64,000 nucleotides of DNA from DYRB01 sp963845265 (GTDB taxonomy: Bacteria; Pseudomonadota; Gammaproteobacteria; Chromatiales; Chromatiaceae): the NCBI GenBank assembly GCA_963845265.1, contig CAWJRN010000017.1:1-64000 (forward strand). The letters are read 5' to 3'. Under the pieces are notes generated by a model. It was not told where the DNA came from. It did no database searches and worked only from the letters and a program-made list of their open reading frames with translations. Below, in pieces: positions 7,782 through 16,055 of this stretch. A program made the translations under genes and the position numbers. Each line of letters begins with the position of its first letter. Position 1 is the first letter of the stretch.

Positions 7782-8654
7782 ATGAAACTTCATCATGCTT
7801 ATCTAGCGTTCGGCTGCCTTGCGTTCGGCCTACCGTTGCGGCGAAGCAGCCGGACCCTGCTGCCGCCGCAGGCCAAACACTGTTCGAGAAGCACGGTTGT
7901 ACCAATTGTCACGGGGCCAACGGGGCCCATCCGACCTCGCGCTATGTCCCCCATCCTGCGGGGTAAACCGGCGGATTACATCTTCGAGAACGCAAGCGCG
8001 ATCTTCGCGGGTGGTGAGAAGTCCAACAAGACCCACATCATGCACGAGCAATTTTGCATCGGGGAAAACATGGAGGAAGGTTGTTACCCGCCACCCAGTC
8101 CCGCAGACCTGCGGGTGATCGCCGACTGGCTGAGCGGGGACATGGCCCTGGCTGAGAAGCACAAGACCGAACAAGGTCTATACGCGACCTCCTTGGATGC
8201 ATATAAGCAACTACAGGAACTGGGCAATAAGGCCTTACTCATCGACGTGCGCAGCCGAGCAGAGGTCGCTTTCCTGGGCATACCGACCATCGCCGCCGCC
8301 AACATCCCCTATATGACCCCGGACTTCTACGACTGGGACTCCAAGAAGCACAACTTCAAGATGGAACCCAACAGCGAGTTTACCCTGCGGGTCGAGGCTC
8401 TGGTTGCGGACCGCGGTTTGACCAAGGACTCCCCCATTTACTTGATCTGCCGGTCTGGCAGCCGCAGCGCTAAGGCCGCCAACCTGTTGGGACTCGCGGG
8501 GTATAAGCACGTCTATACAGTGACCGACGGTTTCGAAGGGGACAAGGCAAAGGAGGGTCCGCGAAAAGGAGAGCGCGTCATCAACGGATGGAAAAACGAT
8601 GGTCTGCCCTGGACCTATTCACTGACGCAGGAGGCGATGTACTGGGAACTTTAG
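7782..8654 (+). CDS. cytochrome c-rhodanese fusion with two compensating frameshifts
   Basis: Read straight, this is 290 aa: a signal peptide (MKLHHAYLAFGCLAFGLP), a garbled stretch, then a rhodanese domain with LLIDVRSRAEVAF and the active-site loop LICRSGSRSAK. Between about 7834 and 7950 the coherent protein lies in another frame. There it reads AAAAGQTLFEKHGCTNCHGANG, a normal c-type heme site (CTNCH at 7898-7912). A one-base loss near 7834 and one extra C in the C-run 7948-7952 restore a continuous periplasmic cytochrome c-rhodanese protein. Such proteins could pass sulfane sulfur and electrons. GAGGAG at 7768-7773 supports the start. As written the heme motif is lost; error or real decay cannot be decided here. 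It follows the SoxYZ-type gene. Confidence 0.8.
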   Translation: MKLHHAYLAFGCLAFGLPLRRSSRTLLPPQAKHCSRSTVVPIVTGPTGPIRPRAMSPILRGKPADYIFENASAIFAGGEKSNKTHIMHEQFCIGENMEEGCYPPPSPADLRVIADWLSGDMALAEKHKTEQGLYATSLDAYKQLQELGNKALLIDVRSRAEVAFLGIPTIAAANIPYMTPDFYDWDSKKHNFKMEPNSEFTLRVEALVADRGLTKDSPIYLICRSGSRSAKAANLLGLAGYKHVYTVTDGFEGDKAKEGPRKGERVINGWKNDGLPWTYSLTQEAMYWEL

Positions 8655-8702
8655 CCCGGCAATGACGCAGGAGGCGATGTACTACGAGCTTTGGCCTGGC
8701 AA
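8623..8702. repeat. 40-bp tandem duplication at the 3' end of the rhodanese gene
   Basis: 8623-8662 and 8663-8702 are two head-to-tail 40-bp copies starting TGACGCAGGAGGCGATGTAC, with about five differences. Copy 1 contains the stop codon (CTTTAG); copy 2 reads CTTTGG at the same place and would encode TQEAMYYELWPGNA. The present C-terminus may thus be a product of this duplication. Confidence 0.8.
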
Positions 8703-8994
8703 TGCTAGAAGCGGAAGACGGGGTCTTGTATTTTGCGCAGAACTCGCTAGTTTCGGGGCATGGCACGCCCACTGCGAATCGAGTTCCCCGGCGCTCAGTA
8801 GAGCAGGGATGCTCTAGGTCTCCAGCAACCTAAGCCTTGAGACCCGTTGTGAAGCCCCCTGGGAGCCTCTCAGAGGCCCCTAGGACGCATCGGGGTGGCG
8901 GAGACGAGAGATCACCGATTGGCTGGAAGGCGTGCGCTTGCCTACAATTCTCGGGTGAGAGCCTGTTACGCTAACCGACGCGGGGGGCGGGTCC
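8703..8994. other. intergenic region
   Basis: No gene or clear signal seen apart from a G-rich stretch (CGGGGGGCGG) just upstream of the start at 8995 that could serve as its RBS. Confidence 0.4.
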
Positions 8995-9510
8995 ATGCGC
9001 TACGATTTGATGCTGATTCCTCAGGGGACCTCGATGGGATGCTGGGCCGCCAGCATCGCGATGATCTTAGGCTGGCAGCAGCAAGCGAGCTTCGATCCGG
9101 GTCGGATCGCTGCCAATCCCGGCGGCACCAGTTATGTCCCCTCGTTGACCAGCGGTCTGGACCCGAACGATCGCTACATCCTGAGGCAGAACGGCTTCGC
9201 GGTGGAAGAGCCCGTCTGCTACACACCGGGCGGGATCGAAAGTTTGCTCAACGACTATGGCCCGCTGTGGCTCGCGGGTCTGGTTCCACTGGCGGGCGTG
9301 GCCTCTCCAGTGCCGCACATCCGCGTGGTGACCGGTATCCAGAACGGCCAAATCTATATCAACGATCCATGGCCGGTGAACCACGGGTCGCGCTACAACC
9401 GCAACTTCGGCACGATCTTCGTGGGCCAAATGGAGGCACTCGGGGAGCGGGAACTCAACCAACCGGCCCCGATCTACGTAGCCCACTTGGCCGAAACGCG
9501 CGCCTTCTGA
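8995..9510 (+). CDS. papain-like cysteine peptidase (C39/AvrRpt2-like)
   Basis: 171-aa papain-like cysteine protease without a signal peptide. The catalytic triad is readable: Cys16 in SMGCWAASIAMIL, His108 in PHIRVVTG, and Asn123/Asp124 in YINDPWP. The oxyanion Gln would be Q10 (LIPQGTSMGC). The order Cys-His-Asn/Asp and the short length fit the papain-like AvrRpt2/C39-like family often found as single genes or effectors in proteobacteria. The substrate is unknown. It is convergent with a decayed M50 gene whose truncated end lies just past its stop. Confidence 0.82.
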   Translation: MRYDLMLIPQGTSMGCWAASIAMILGWQQQASFDPGRIAANPGGTSYVPSLTSGLDPNDRYILRQNGFAVEEPVCYTPGGIESLLNDYGPLWLAGLVPLAGVASPVPHIRVVTGIQNGQIYINDPWPVNHGSRYNRNFGTIFVGQMEALGERELNQPAPIYVAHLAETRAF

Positions 9511-9550
9511 CGTTTTGGCGTGGTGAGGCGACAACGGATATCCCGTTGTG

Positions 9551-9898
9551 CCCCGCCAGTCCCCAGAACACCGCCATCAGCAGGTTGGCGGCAGGACCGG
9601 CCACGGCCACCCAGGCCATGTCGCGGTGCGGTCGCTTAAGATTACGCGCGTCAACGGGCACCGGCTTGGCCCAGCCGAACATGAACCCGGTCAAGGCGAA
9701 CATGCCCAGGGGCACCAGCACGGTGCCGATGGGATCGATGTGCTTGAGTGGGTTCAGAATGATGCAGCCGAGCATTCACGCAGTGCGGTCGCCCAGGCGG
9801 TCTGCCATCCAGCCGTGCGCGGCCTCGTGCAGGGTCACCGCGAAGATCACCGGCAGGACCATGATCGCCAGCTTCTGGATAAGACTGAGTTCTTCCAT
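9551..9898 (-). pseudogene. site-2 protease (M50) remnant: nonsense codon and 3' truncation
   Basis: Starting at ATG 9898 (minus) the frame reads a membrane segment followed by the zinc motif HEAAH (AVTLHEAAHGWMADRLGDRTA). A TGA at 9776-9778 then interrupts it. The same frame continues as MLGCIILNPLKHIDPIGT, then GFMFGWAKPVPV and GPAANLLMAVFWGLAG, all typical M50 family. An Arg (CGA) to TGA change explains the stop. After about residue 115 the similarity ends, about 100 residues short of the usual length, where the convergent peptidase gene begins. Intact members are intramembrane zinc proteases; this copy should be inactive. Confidence 0.85.
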
Positions 9899-10497
9899 CG
9901 CCGCAGTATACCGGGCTATTCGTCCGCCCCAGAAAGGCCGCTAGAAGTCATTGTCGTCGGGCAGAACCAGGGTGGGGCTCGTGATGGGTTCGTTCAGTTG
10001 CGCCGCCAGATCCGGGGCGGTGCGGTTGCCCCGGTGAGGTGGCGTCTTTAGCAAGACCCTACGCTCAATGCACTCGCCCAGTTGGCCACTGTCTACGCTC
10101 TGGGTTCCCCGTAGGCACAGCAGCATGCTCGATCCGCTCATCTTGGTTGAGGGTGAAGGTGGAGAGCCAGACACCTCGCTCTAGGTTTTAGGACTTCGGA
10201 GGTGTGACTGCAGCGAATCATGCCGTCACGAGGACCACCGTACTTGGACAGGTAGCTCGAAGCGCTCCCCGGCTTGGGCGCGTTGGACAACTGAAAGACA
10301 AGTACGTGTTCGACCAGCGCGAGCAGTGGTAACCCCGTCGGCGCCAGCCGCACGCCCATCGACCGCCGGAACGGCGTTTTTCTCCCCGCCAGCCCGCCTT
10401 GCGCCCTTGTCAAGAGGCTTGTCTGACCCTTCTGTCGATGGTACGGTCCCCCGCAATCCAACCTATACCAGTAGCAACCCTTGGAGGATTAATACAT
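9899..10497. other. intergenic region
   Basis: About 600 bp with no gene I can support. A 77-residue minus frame ends in ITSPTLVLPDDNDF, a plausible-looking C-terminus, but nothing upstream supports it. Base composition shifts from GC-rich to AT-richer just before 10498. TGGAGGA at 10482-10488 is the RBS of the next gene. Confidence 0.4.
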
Positions 10498-10947
10498 ATG
10501 CGACCCGTGAGGTTTGTGATTTCACTCTTAGCAATGTTTGCACTTTCGCGCTATGAATTTGTCATAGCAGGCTCCTCCACTGAATCCGCCATAGTTAGAG
10601 TTGATAAACGTATCTCAGAAACGCAAAGCAACAACGCGGATTTTTCAGCGAATTCCATAGCCGGATTATACAATCTCAAGGGCGTCAGTGGGTCTAACCA
10701 GGACTATCATGGCACCTGCGAGATTATTTACGATGGGCGCAAAAAATACCGAATAGTCTGGCGCATAAATAACCAGACAAGGACAGCTGGCGCCACTCTT
10801 GATAACGATATACTCACTGCAGAATGGGTTAAGGGCGGATATACCTACAAGATGCCCTTTTATGTCAGGGAGAATGGCATTCTGGTTGGAACATATCAGC
10901 ATGTCATTGAAATTCTAACTAGAGCCTACGATAACACTGTGCGGTGA
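10498..10947 (+). CDS. small secreted beta-barrel-like protein, unknown function
   Basis: 149 aa with an N-terminal signal sequence (RPVRFVISLLAMFALS) and a strong RBS, GGAGGA at 10483-10488. The mature part contains SIAGLYNLKG, then DYHGTCEIIYDG, YRIVWRINNQ, and GILVGTYQ. This resembles the widespread secreted beta domain with a GTYxVxG start and alternating Y/W strands; similarity is by pattern only. It has one cysteine in the mature part. The coding sequence is AT-richer than the flanks (27 G/C in 10741-10800), suggesting acquisition from outside. It is followed at 120 bp by the large cysteine-rich secreted protein, whose last domain also begins EIAGTYN, so the pair may act together. Confidence 0.7.
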   Translation: MRPVRFVISLLAMFALSRYEFVIAGSSTESAIVRVDKRISETQSNNADFSANSIAGLYNLKGVSGSNQDYHGTCEIIYDGRKKYRIVWRINNQTRTAGATLDNDILTAEWVKGGYTYKMPFYVRENGILVGTYQHVIEILTRAYDNTVR

Positions 10948-11067
10948 TTATGTTGGGCCATCTTACCAATCAGGGAAAAGATGATACCCCTTGTAATAAG
11001 GGTAATTATTGCAGACTGAATCGATACCAGACTCTGTTGATGATGGAAGGAAAAACATCGGGGTGAT

Positions 11068-13974
11068 ATGAAAATGCGAACAGAATATTTACCCAAATTT
11101 TGTGCCTCGCTTGCCCTGTTGATTGTTATGACATTGTCTGTAGGAAAAGTAAGGGCTGATGTCATCGCCGAGTTCCTGTTCTGGAACTCCATGGGGAACC
11201 AGGTCGGGAAAGCTGCCGCCAACTATAAGAACTATAGAGCAGAGCGGGACCTTTGGCAGAGCAAGATTGCTGCAGCCAGAGAGCAGATGCGCCAGTGTGG
11301 CAATTGCCCTGCGGCCAAGGCCGAACTCGATAAATGGCAGTCCATAGAAAATCAGTTCCAGGATGTTGCCGGCCAACTTGCTGCAACGGCGAGGATGCCG
11401 CCGGTAGTGGCCAGGTTTCTGGGTATCGACCTGCCAATGGCTCCGGGTCGCACCCAGGCGGAAATTGAAGAGGCCTGCACTCCCGTGCGCAAACCCTGGG
11501 TCAGTGAACGTCCCGACTTCTGTCAGGAGGCTGTTGAGCAACATATTGCCTGCATACAGAAAGTGCAGGCCCAGGAAGGCAAGCTCTGTGTCGAGGACGG
11601 CGCTGCAGCATTCGGTGGTGAGTGCTGGGAGACCACAAAGCAATATGACAACTGTTTTATGCAGGACTATGAGGCGTTTCAACGGGAAGAATCTCTGAGC
11701 GACCAGAGAAGGGCGGGAGCAATCATTCCTGAATACCGCTACCCGAAAGTCTACTACGGGTCCGTGCCGGACGACTTCATACCGGAGCTGCCACCGACGG
11801 AGATGATGCTCAAGGAACTGAACGAGCCCTATAACGACAGTTTAGGATTCGGTTATCGCTTTTTCATGGACAAACAGGGGTATGGCCATCTGGATGACAT
11901 CAGGATCGGCACGTTTAGCAGAATGGAGGTTGACTTCAACAGCCCCTGCGGCGAGATCAACAGACCGAAGAATGATCCCCTGTTTAATCGTGTCTGCAAT
12001 GATTATTCGGATATAACCTGGCTCTACGAGGCCAGGACGATTTCGTGTCGCTATTCCGGGGAGCCGTGGTCATACGAACCGAAGTATATCTACTGGTACG
12101 GTGAGCGGCCCGCGGGAGCGGCCATTGAAAGATTGACGCAGCGTGTTGCCAATGCCAATCACCCGCTTCTCAGGGTGGGCGAACCACGAGAGGAGTGTCC
12201 GGCAACTCTTGCAGAAGCACAAAAAGTGGAGACGCAATACCGGCAGGTTATTTCCGAGAAAGCGGCAAAGATAACTCCAATACCCGTCACCAAGGACATT
12301 CTCAGGACAGAACAGGAACTGGAGCTTTTAAAGCTATTTGAGGCAAAAGTGAAACGCCGGCAGGAAAGGGAAGCGGCCCTTGAGGCCTTCCCCAAAACCG
12401 GAATGTACGATTATGCAATAGACTTTGATCTGGGCGGTGAACAACATACCGTAAAGGGCGAATGTCTCATCTTTTCCAAAAGCGATTCCCGCTTCAACGG
12501 TTCGGCGATCTGCCGGGATACAGATGGAAACTTTTACAGCGACAAACCCTTAAACAGACATGGTTATCTGACCATGAGCTTGATGGGGGCCTCTTATTTA
12601 CTCAAGGTCGATCCGGCGCATCTTCAGCAGAAGGATCATATTCTCACCGGTAATCAGGCACGGGGACGAGGGCATGCCAGAATGACGCGGACCGGCGACC
12701 TTCCGGAGGTGGCGGAGTTTCCTCTTGAGGGCCGGTATGAATTTAACATACTGCTGAACAACGAGGAGATAGCCGTGGCGTGCGACCTTGCACGAAAAGA
12801 CCTGTATCAGAACCATGTTTATGCAATGCACTGTACCGATGAAAAAGGCTACCATTTCGAATCCAGGGCCGAGACAGCCAAGGTAGAGAATAAGTTTTTT
12901 CAACAAAAAGGGTATATGGGAGAGGAATCTCTTTTATTGCCGTATCTCTCTATCTATTTTGACCATCCCAAGCTGGGTGGCAAGGAATATTACTATTCCT
13001 CCCTTCCCTGGGAATCGGCGGTCAACCCGGCGGATGACCTGGTCGGCGTAAGCTATCAAGGTCATATTTCTCACATGACCAGGCTCGGAGACGTTGCAGG
13101 GATGACCTGGGCCAACGACCGCTCGCCGGAGCGGCTGCGGCTGAGCGGAAGCTGGGTGGGCGCCTTAACAGCTGGCGGCAGCATCTTCAGCGAACTCGAA
13201 ATCCAGGAAACCGAGAACGGCCAGCTGCAGGCAAGGCTCACGTTCTTTGGACAGGAAACCGGCAGTTACCTGTTGAAGGGTGTGGTCGATCATGAAAAGC
13301 GCACCTTTGAGCTCACACCCTATAAATGGCTTGAACAACCATCCCGTTCCAGAATGGTCGGCTTCAAGGGCCAGGTTGCACTAACCACGGTAAGCTCGGA
13401 GTCCTTCCTGCGGGGGGAATTAAAAGGCTTTACCGTGGGGACGGCGGGTTCCGGAAGCGTTCGGTTTGTCAGGGAGAATGCGGAACTCCCTTCAGTCGAT
13501 TTCAGCCAAATGGATTCCAGTCAAACCGCAATCTCAACCGGCACGGTTCAAGATAACCAGGAGAAGCGCAAGCAGGAAATTCTGGCAAGAAGGATGGAAA
13601 TCCAGCAGAATACCGGTTTAAATAAGCAGCCAAAACCTGAACCTTTGCCTGAAAAACCTGCCAGGCAGTGCACGCTGGAAGAGATTGCCGGCACTTACAA
13701 CACGGGTTTAGGTATTATGGAATGCGACCCGGTAGAGGGCGGACTCAATTGCTGTTACAGTAACCAATGCAGAAAGAAAGCCGAGCTGGCCTTTGATGAA
13801 TCCGGACAGAACCTGGAGGGTATCTGGAACGATTCCCGCAAAAAGGGTCCGGTAATTTTCCCCGTATCCAACCAATGCGATCTGACCACGGGAAAATGGA
13901 ACGTCGAGGGCAGGCCAAATATAAATGACATGAAGTCCTGGGGCACCTGGAGTGTGAGAGGCCGGAGGCCCTGA
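11068..13974 (+). CDS. large cysteine-rich secreted protein, unknown function
   Basis: 968 aa. A signal peptide is likely (cleavage after VRA at about residue 31). It is followed by a helical, probably coiled region (NYKNYRAERDLWQSKIAAAREQ) and an N-terminal cysteine cluster (CGNC, then six more to about residue 205). About 22 cysteines lie in the mature chain, an even number fitting disulfides outside the cytoplasm. The middle and C-terminal parts look like beta modules: GMYDYAIDFDLGG and GRYEFNILLNNEE start two similar units, an SGSWVGALTAGG unit follows, and EIAGTYNTGLGIMEC begins the last, which has a CCxxxxC cluster. A Lys/Glu/Pro linker sits near 840-870. I do not recognise the family. 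GC is lower than the chromosomal core. Start may be 11068 or 11074. Confidence 0.78.
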   Translation: MKMRTEYLPKFCASLALLIVMTLSVGKVRADVIAEFLFWNSMGNQVGKAAANYKNYRAERDLWQSKIAAAREQMRQCGNCPAAKAELDKWQSIENQFQDVAGQLAATARMPPVVARFLGIDLPMAPGRTQAEIEEACTPVRKPWVSERPDFCQEAVEQHIACIQKVQAQEGKLCVEDGAAAFGGECWETTKQYDNCFMQDYEAFQREESLSDQRRAGAIIPEYRYPKVYYGSVPDDFIPELPPTEMMLKELNEPYNDSLGFGYRFFMDKQGYGHLDDIRIGTFSRMEVDFNSPCGEINRPKNDPLFNRVCNDYSDITWLYEARTISCRYSGEPWSYEPKYIYWYGERPAGAAIERLTQRVANANHPLLRVGEPREECPATLAEAQKVETQYRQVISEKAAKITPIPVTKDILRTEQELELLKLFEAKVKRRQEREAALEAFPKTGMYDYAIDFDLGGEQHTVKGECLIFSKSDSRFNGSAICRDTDGNFYSDKPLNRHGYLTMSLMGASYLLKVDPAHLQQKDHILTGNQARGRGHARMTRTGDLPEVAEFPLEGRYEFNILLNNEEIAVACDLARKDLYQNHVYAMHCTDEKGYHFESRAETAKVENKFFQQKGYMGEESLLLPYLSIYFDHPKLGGKEYYYSSLPWESAVNPADDLVGVSYQGHISHMTRLGDVAGMTWANDRSPERLRLSGSWVGALTAGGSIFSELEIQETENGQLQARLTFFGQETGSYLLKGVVDHEKRTFELTPYKWLEQPSRSRMVGFKGQVALTTVSSESFLRGELKGFTVGTAGSGSVRFVRENAELPSVDFSQMDSSQTAISTGTVQDNQEKRKQEILARRMEIQQNTGLNKQPKPEPLPEKPARQCTLEEIAGTYNTGLGIMECDPVEGGLNCCYSNQCRKKAELAFDESGQNLEGIWNDSRKKGPVIFPVSNQCDLTTGKWNVEGRPNINDMKSWGTWSVRGRRP

Positions 13975-14633
13975 TATATAGTAAGTCCCTGACTTGCGCA
14001 GTCCCTACCTCCGCCGTTTACTTCGGACAGGAGTCCTTGGGATAGGAGTAAGCTTTGTCATCCACCGTTACAGCGAAGGTTGTGATTGCCTTCTTGGCGT
14101 CTCGCTTCACGCCACTCAGAACGATGTTGTAGCTCTTCGACTCGGTTCCCGTGGAGACGGGCTTCATCATCCGGAAGACACCCCCAATGGCCCCGCCGTT
14201 GGCAGCATCGACACTATCCAGAACGGGTAGAAATACTACCTGCACAGGCGATGTCCGTAGAGAAAGTGGGCGAGCAGCAGAGCCCAAGGTTATGGTCTAC
14301 GCTCTCCTTGTGAGTGGTGCTGGGAACCCCGGTGGCTTGTTCCTGAGCCTCAAACGATTGACTTGGAGGTTGCTTGCTCCAAGCTCTGGGCGGTCCCGGT
14401 CCCACCAGCCCGGTTCGGTTACCGCCCAGCATGCGGTCCGCTGCCTTGGTGGGAGGCTTGCCCTTGGTGCCTAGACACAAGGCTCCACGCTCAAAGTACC
14501 AGCGCCCCTGACCCGTCCGAGCCTCCGCAACGACACCCGGCAGTGCGGCCTTTCGGGCCGTCATATGAATGTAATATCCGGTGGGTAACCTAGGCGCTCG
14601 AAAAAAAATACTGTGCATTGGAGGAGGACAGCC
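13975..14633. other. intergenic region with possible gene fragment
   Basis: No intact gene. A minus-strand frame (14018-14287) may be the end of a broken gene. GGAGGA at 14621-14627 is the RBS of the next gene. Confidence 0.35.
14018..14287 (-). pseudogene. possible C-terminal fragment of an unknown protein
   Basis: The minus frame ends in SKSYNIVLSGVKRDAKKA and ITTFAVTVDDKAYSYPKDSCPK, which alternates hydrophobic and polar residues like a beta-rich protein end and is preceded by a glycine-rich GGAIGGVF stretch. There is no RBS, no signal peptide and no credible N-terminus, so it could be a remnant whose 5' part is lost. I cannot name a family. Confidence 0.25.
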
Positions 14634-14843
14634 ATGAGTCTACAAGTAAGCCGCAACCAACTATCGAAGATCTGTCAGGTGACGCTGGGCACCGTTGATC
14701 TCTGGATTAAGCAGGGAGTACCGCACAGCTGGCGTGACAAGGCGTCCAGACGAACTGGACGACAGGTAAAGGAGCCAATTTTTGATGTGGGGGATGTGTT
14801 TTACTGGTGGCAGCAACAGCAAGTGGCCAAGTTGCAACAATAA
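14634..14843 (+). CDS. Nu1-like HTH protein (phage terminase small-subunit type)
   Basis: 69 aa with a strong RBS (GGAGGA, 14621-14627). It reads as one winged-helix DNA-binding unit: VSRNQLSKICQVTLGTVDLW, then IKQGVPH, and the C-terminal FDVGDVFYWWQQQ, the layout of the DNA-packaging Nu1/terminase small-subunit HTH. No other packaging genes lie nearby, so it is either a phage remnant or a domesticated DNA-binding protein. Confidence 0.65.
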   Translation: MSLQVSRNQLSKICQVTLGTVDLWIKQGVPHSWRDKASRRTGRQVKEPIFDVGDVFYWWQQQQVAKLQQ

Positions 14844-15097
14844 TTTCTTCTGCACCTACCCTAGGACGCGGTGTTGGTCCGATAGGGAGGATATGGCGCC
14901 GGGGGCGTAACGAACCCAACCTCGCTGGCTTCAGCCAAGTCGACTTGGGCGCCGGGGACTAGGGTTCCTTGAGGGACCAGGATCGTCAAAAATGAGTCAA
15001 ATTTTGTGTGCACTGCACAAAAGATCCACGCCTCATAGGTCTGAGGCGAAGCCTCGCTAGGTGCTAGCCCGAAGTCTGCCGCTCGGTGGTCCAATGA

Positions 15098-15316
15098 TCA
15101 GGGCTCAGTCTGCTCGATACCGCAGGTGGGCAGCAGACGGAAGGTGTACTGGCCCCGCGCCGAGAATTCGAACTTCTGGCCGCACTCGTTGAGGCCGATC
15201 AGATAGCTCAGGCTGTGCCACCCCGGGTCCACCTCGAAGCTGTAGCGTTCGCCGCGGCGCAGCCGATAGACCTCCTTGTCGTCGACAAAGAAGGACATGG
15301 TGGAGATGGCGCCCAC
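15098..15316 (-). pseudogene. fragment of a DUF2846/PEGA-like envelope protein
   Basis: A 72-residue minus frame reads FVDDKEVYRLRRGERYSFEV, then PGWHSLSYLIGLNECGQ and FSARGQYTFRLLPTCG. This is the strand pattern of small surface domains in which a short value is presented on a Y/F-rich beta hairpin (DUF2846-like). Upstream in the same frame an in-frame TAG follows PEILGNVGV, so the N-terminal part is cut off. No RBS. Probably a decayed lipoprotein gene. Confidence 0.35.
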
Positions 15317-15863
15317 TAGCGCCTAGACGCCCACGTTGCCCAAGATCTCGGGCTGGATTTTTTGGGCGGCCCTGCTCAAGGTTCAAGATTCCGAGAACCC
15401 TGACCTGGTCTCCAGACAACATGCACATCCGGTACCTTGATTTTGGCACCTAGGTCCTGCCGCCTAATTCAAGGCTCAAGGTTCTCGGTTCCGCGAGTCG
15501 TGAAACCTCAAGCTCGCTCCCTGAGCAAACTCCGCAAGGCTCCAAGCCTTCCGCTTTGAATCCCGTGTCCTGGTGCGCTGGTGATGGTGCCTCGCCGCCA
15601 GGAAGAGCGGAGCTGAAACCTAATCCTGCCTTCAGCGTGGCGGCCTTGGTCGCGGTTCAACGCACACCACAGCGGTTTGCAGTTGCGCGCGCCCAGATCC
15701 CGGAAAATGGCCTACACTCAACCCTCGACGGCCCGTCTACAAGCCCTTCGGAGCCCCCAGGATGCCCGGCATCCGCCCACCAACCCACGGCCCACAGGCA
15801 TACAATCCGCTATCTATAAGGAGGGCCGTCTGAGGCCCCTACACCGTGCCAGGATCGGGATTA

Positions 15864-15957
15864 GTCCAATAGACGTTTATCCGACGTGCGCGCCAAGCTC
15901 CGCGCGAACGTCAAGATCGCGGCCTGCGCACGACGGATAAACGCTTAGCAGTTGGGC
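15864..15957. other. attC-like recombination site candidate
   Basis: Two 18-bp arms, 15874-15891 (CGTTTATCCGACGTGCGC) and 15926-15943, are inverted repeats with one mismatch around a 34-base loop. Outside the arms, GTCCAAT (15864-15870) and GTTGGGC (15951-15957) sit where the RYYYAAC and GTTRRRY boxes of an integron attC site would be. The right box fits exactly; the left deviates in its last base. Total size 94 bp is within the usual range. No integrase gene is in the window. It could also be a simple hairpin. Confidence 0.45.
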
Positions 15958-16055
15958 GACCAGGGGGCTATCTTCAGTTTTGCCAAATGAAAAGTCTTCA
16001 CCTCGCCCCTAAGCTGGGTTCCTGAAGAGAACAACTCAACCAAAGGAGAAACAAC

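Larger units (their letters stand above)
14844..16055. other. long intergenic region, fragments only
   Basis: 1.2 kb without an intact gene. It holds a minus-strand fragment (15098-15316), several short CAAGGTTC/CAAGGCTC direct repeats around 15375-15545 and an attC-like inverted repeat at 15864-15957. A strong AAGGAGAAA just before 16056 belongs to the peroxidase gene. Confidence 0.45.

Noticed and set aside
9941..10174. 77-residue minus frame with a plausible C-terminus (LVLPDDNDF)
   Set aside because: No RBS, no recognisable domain; at most a remnant.
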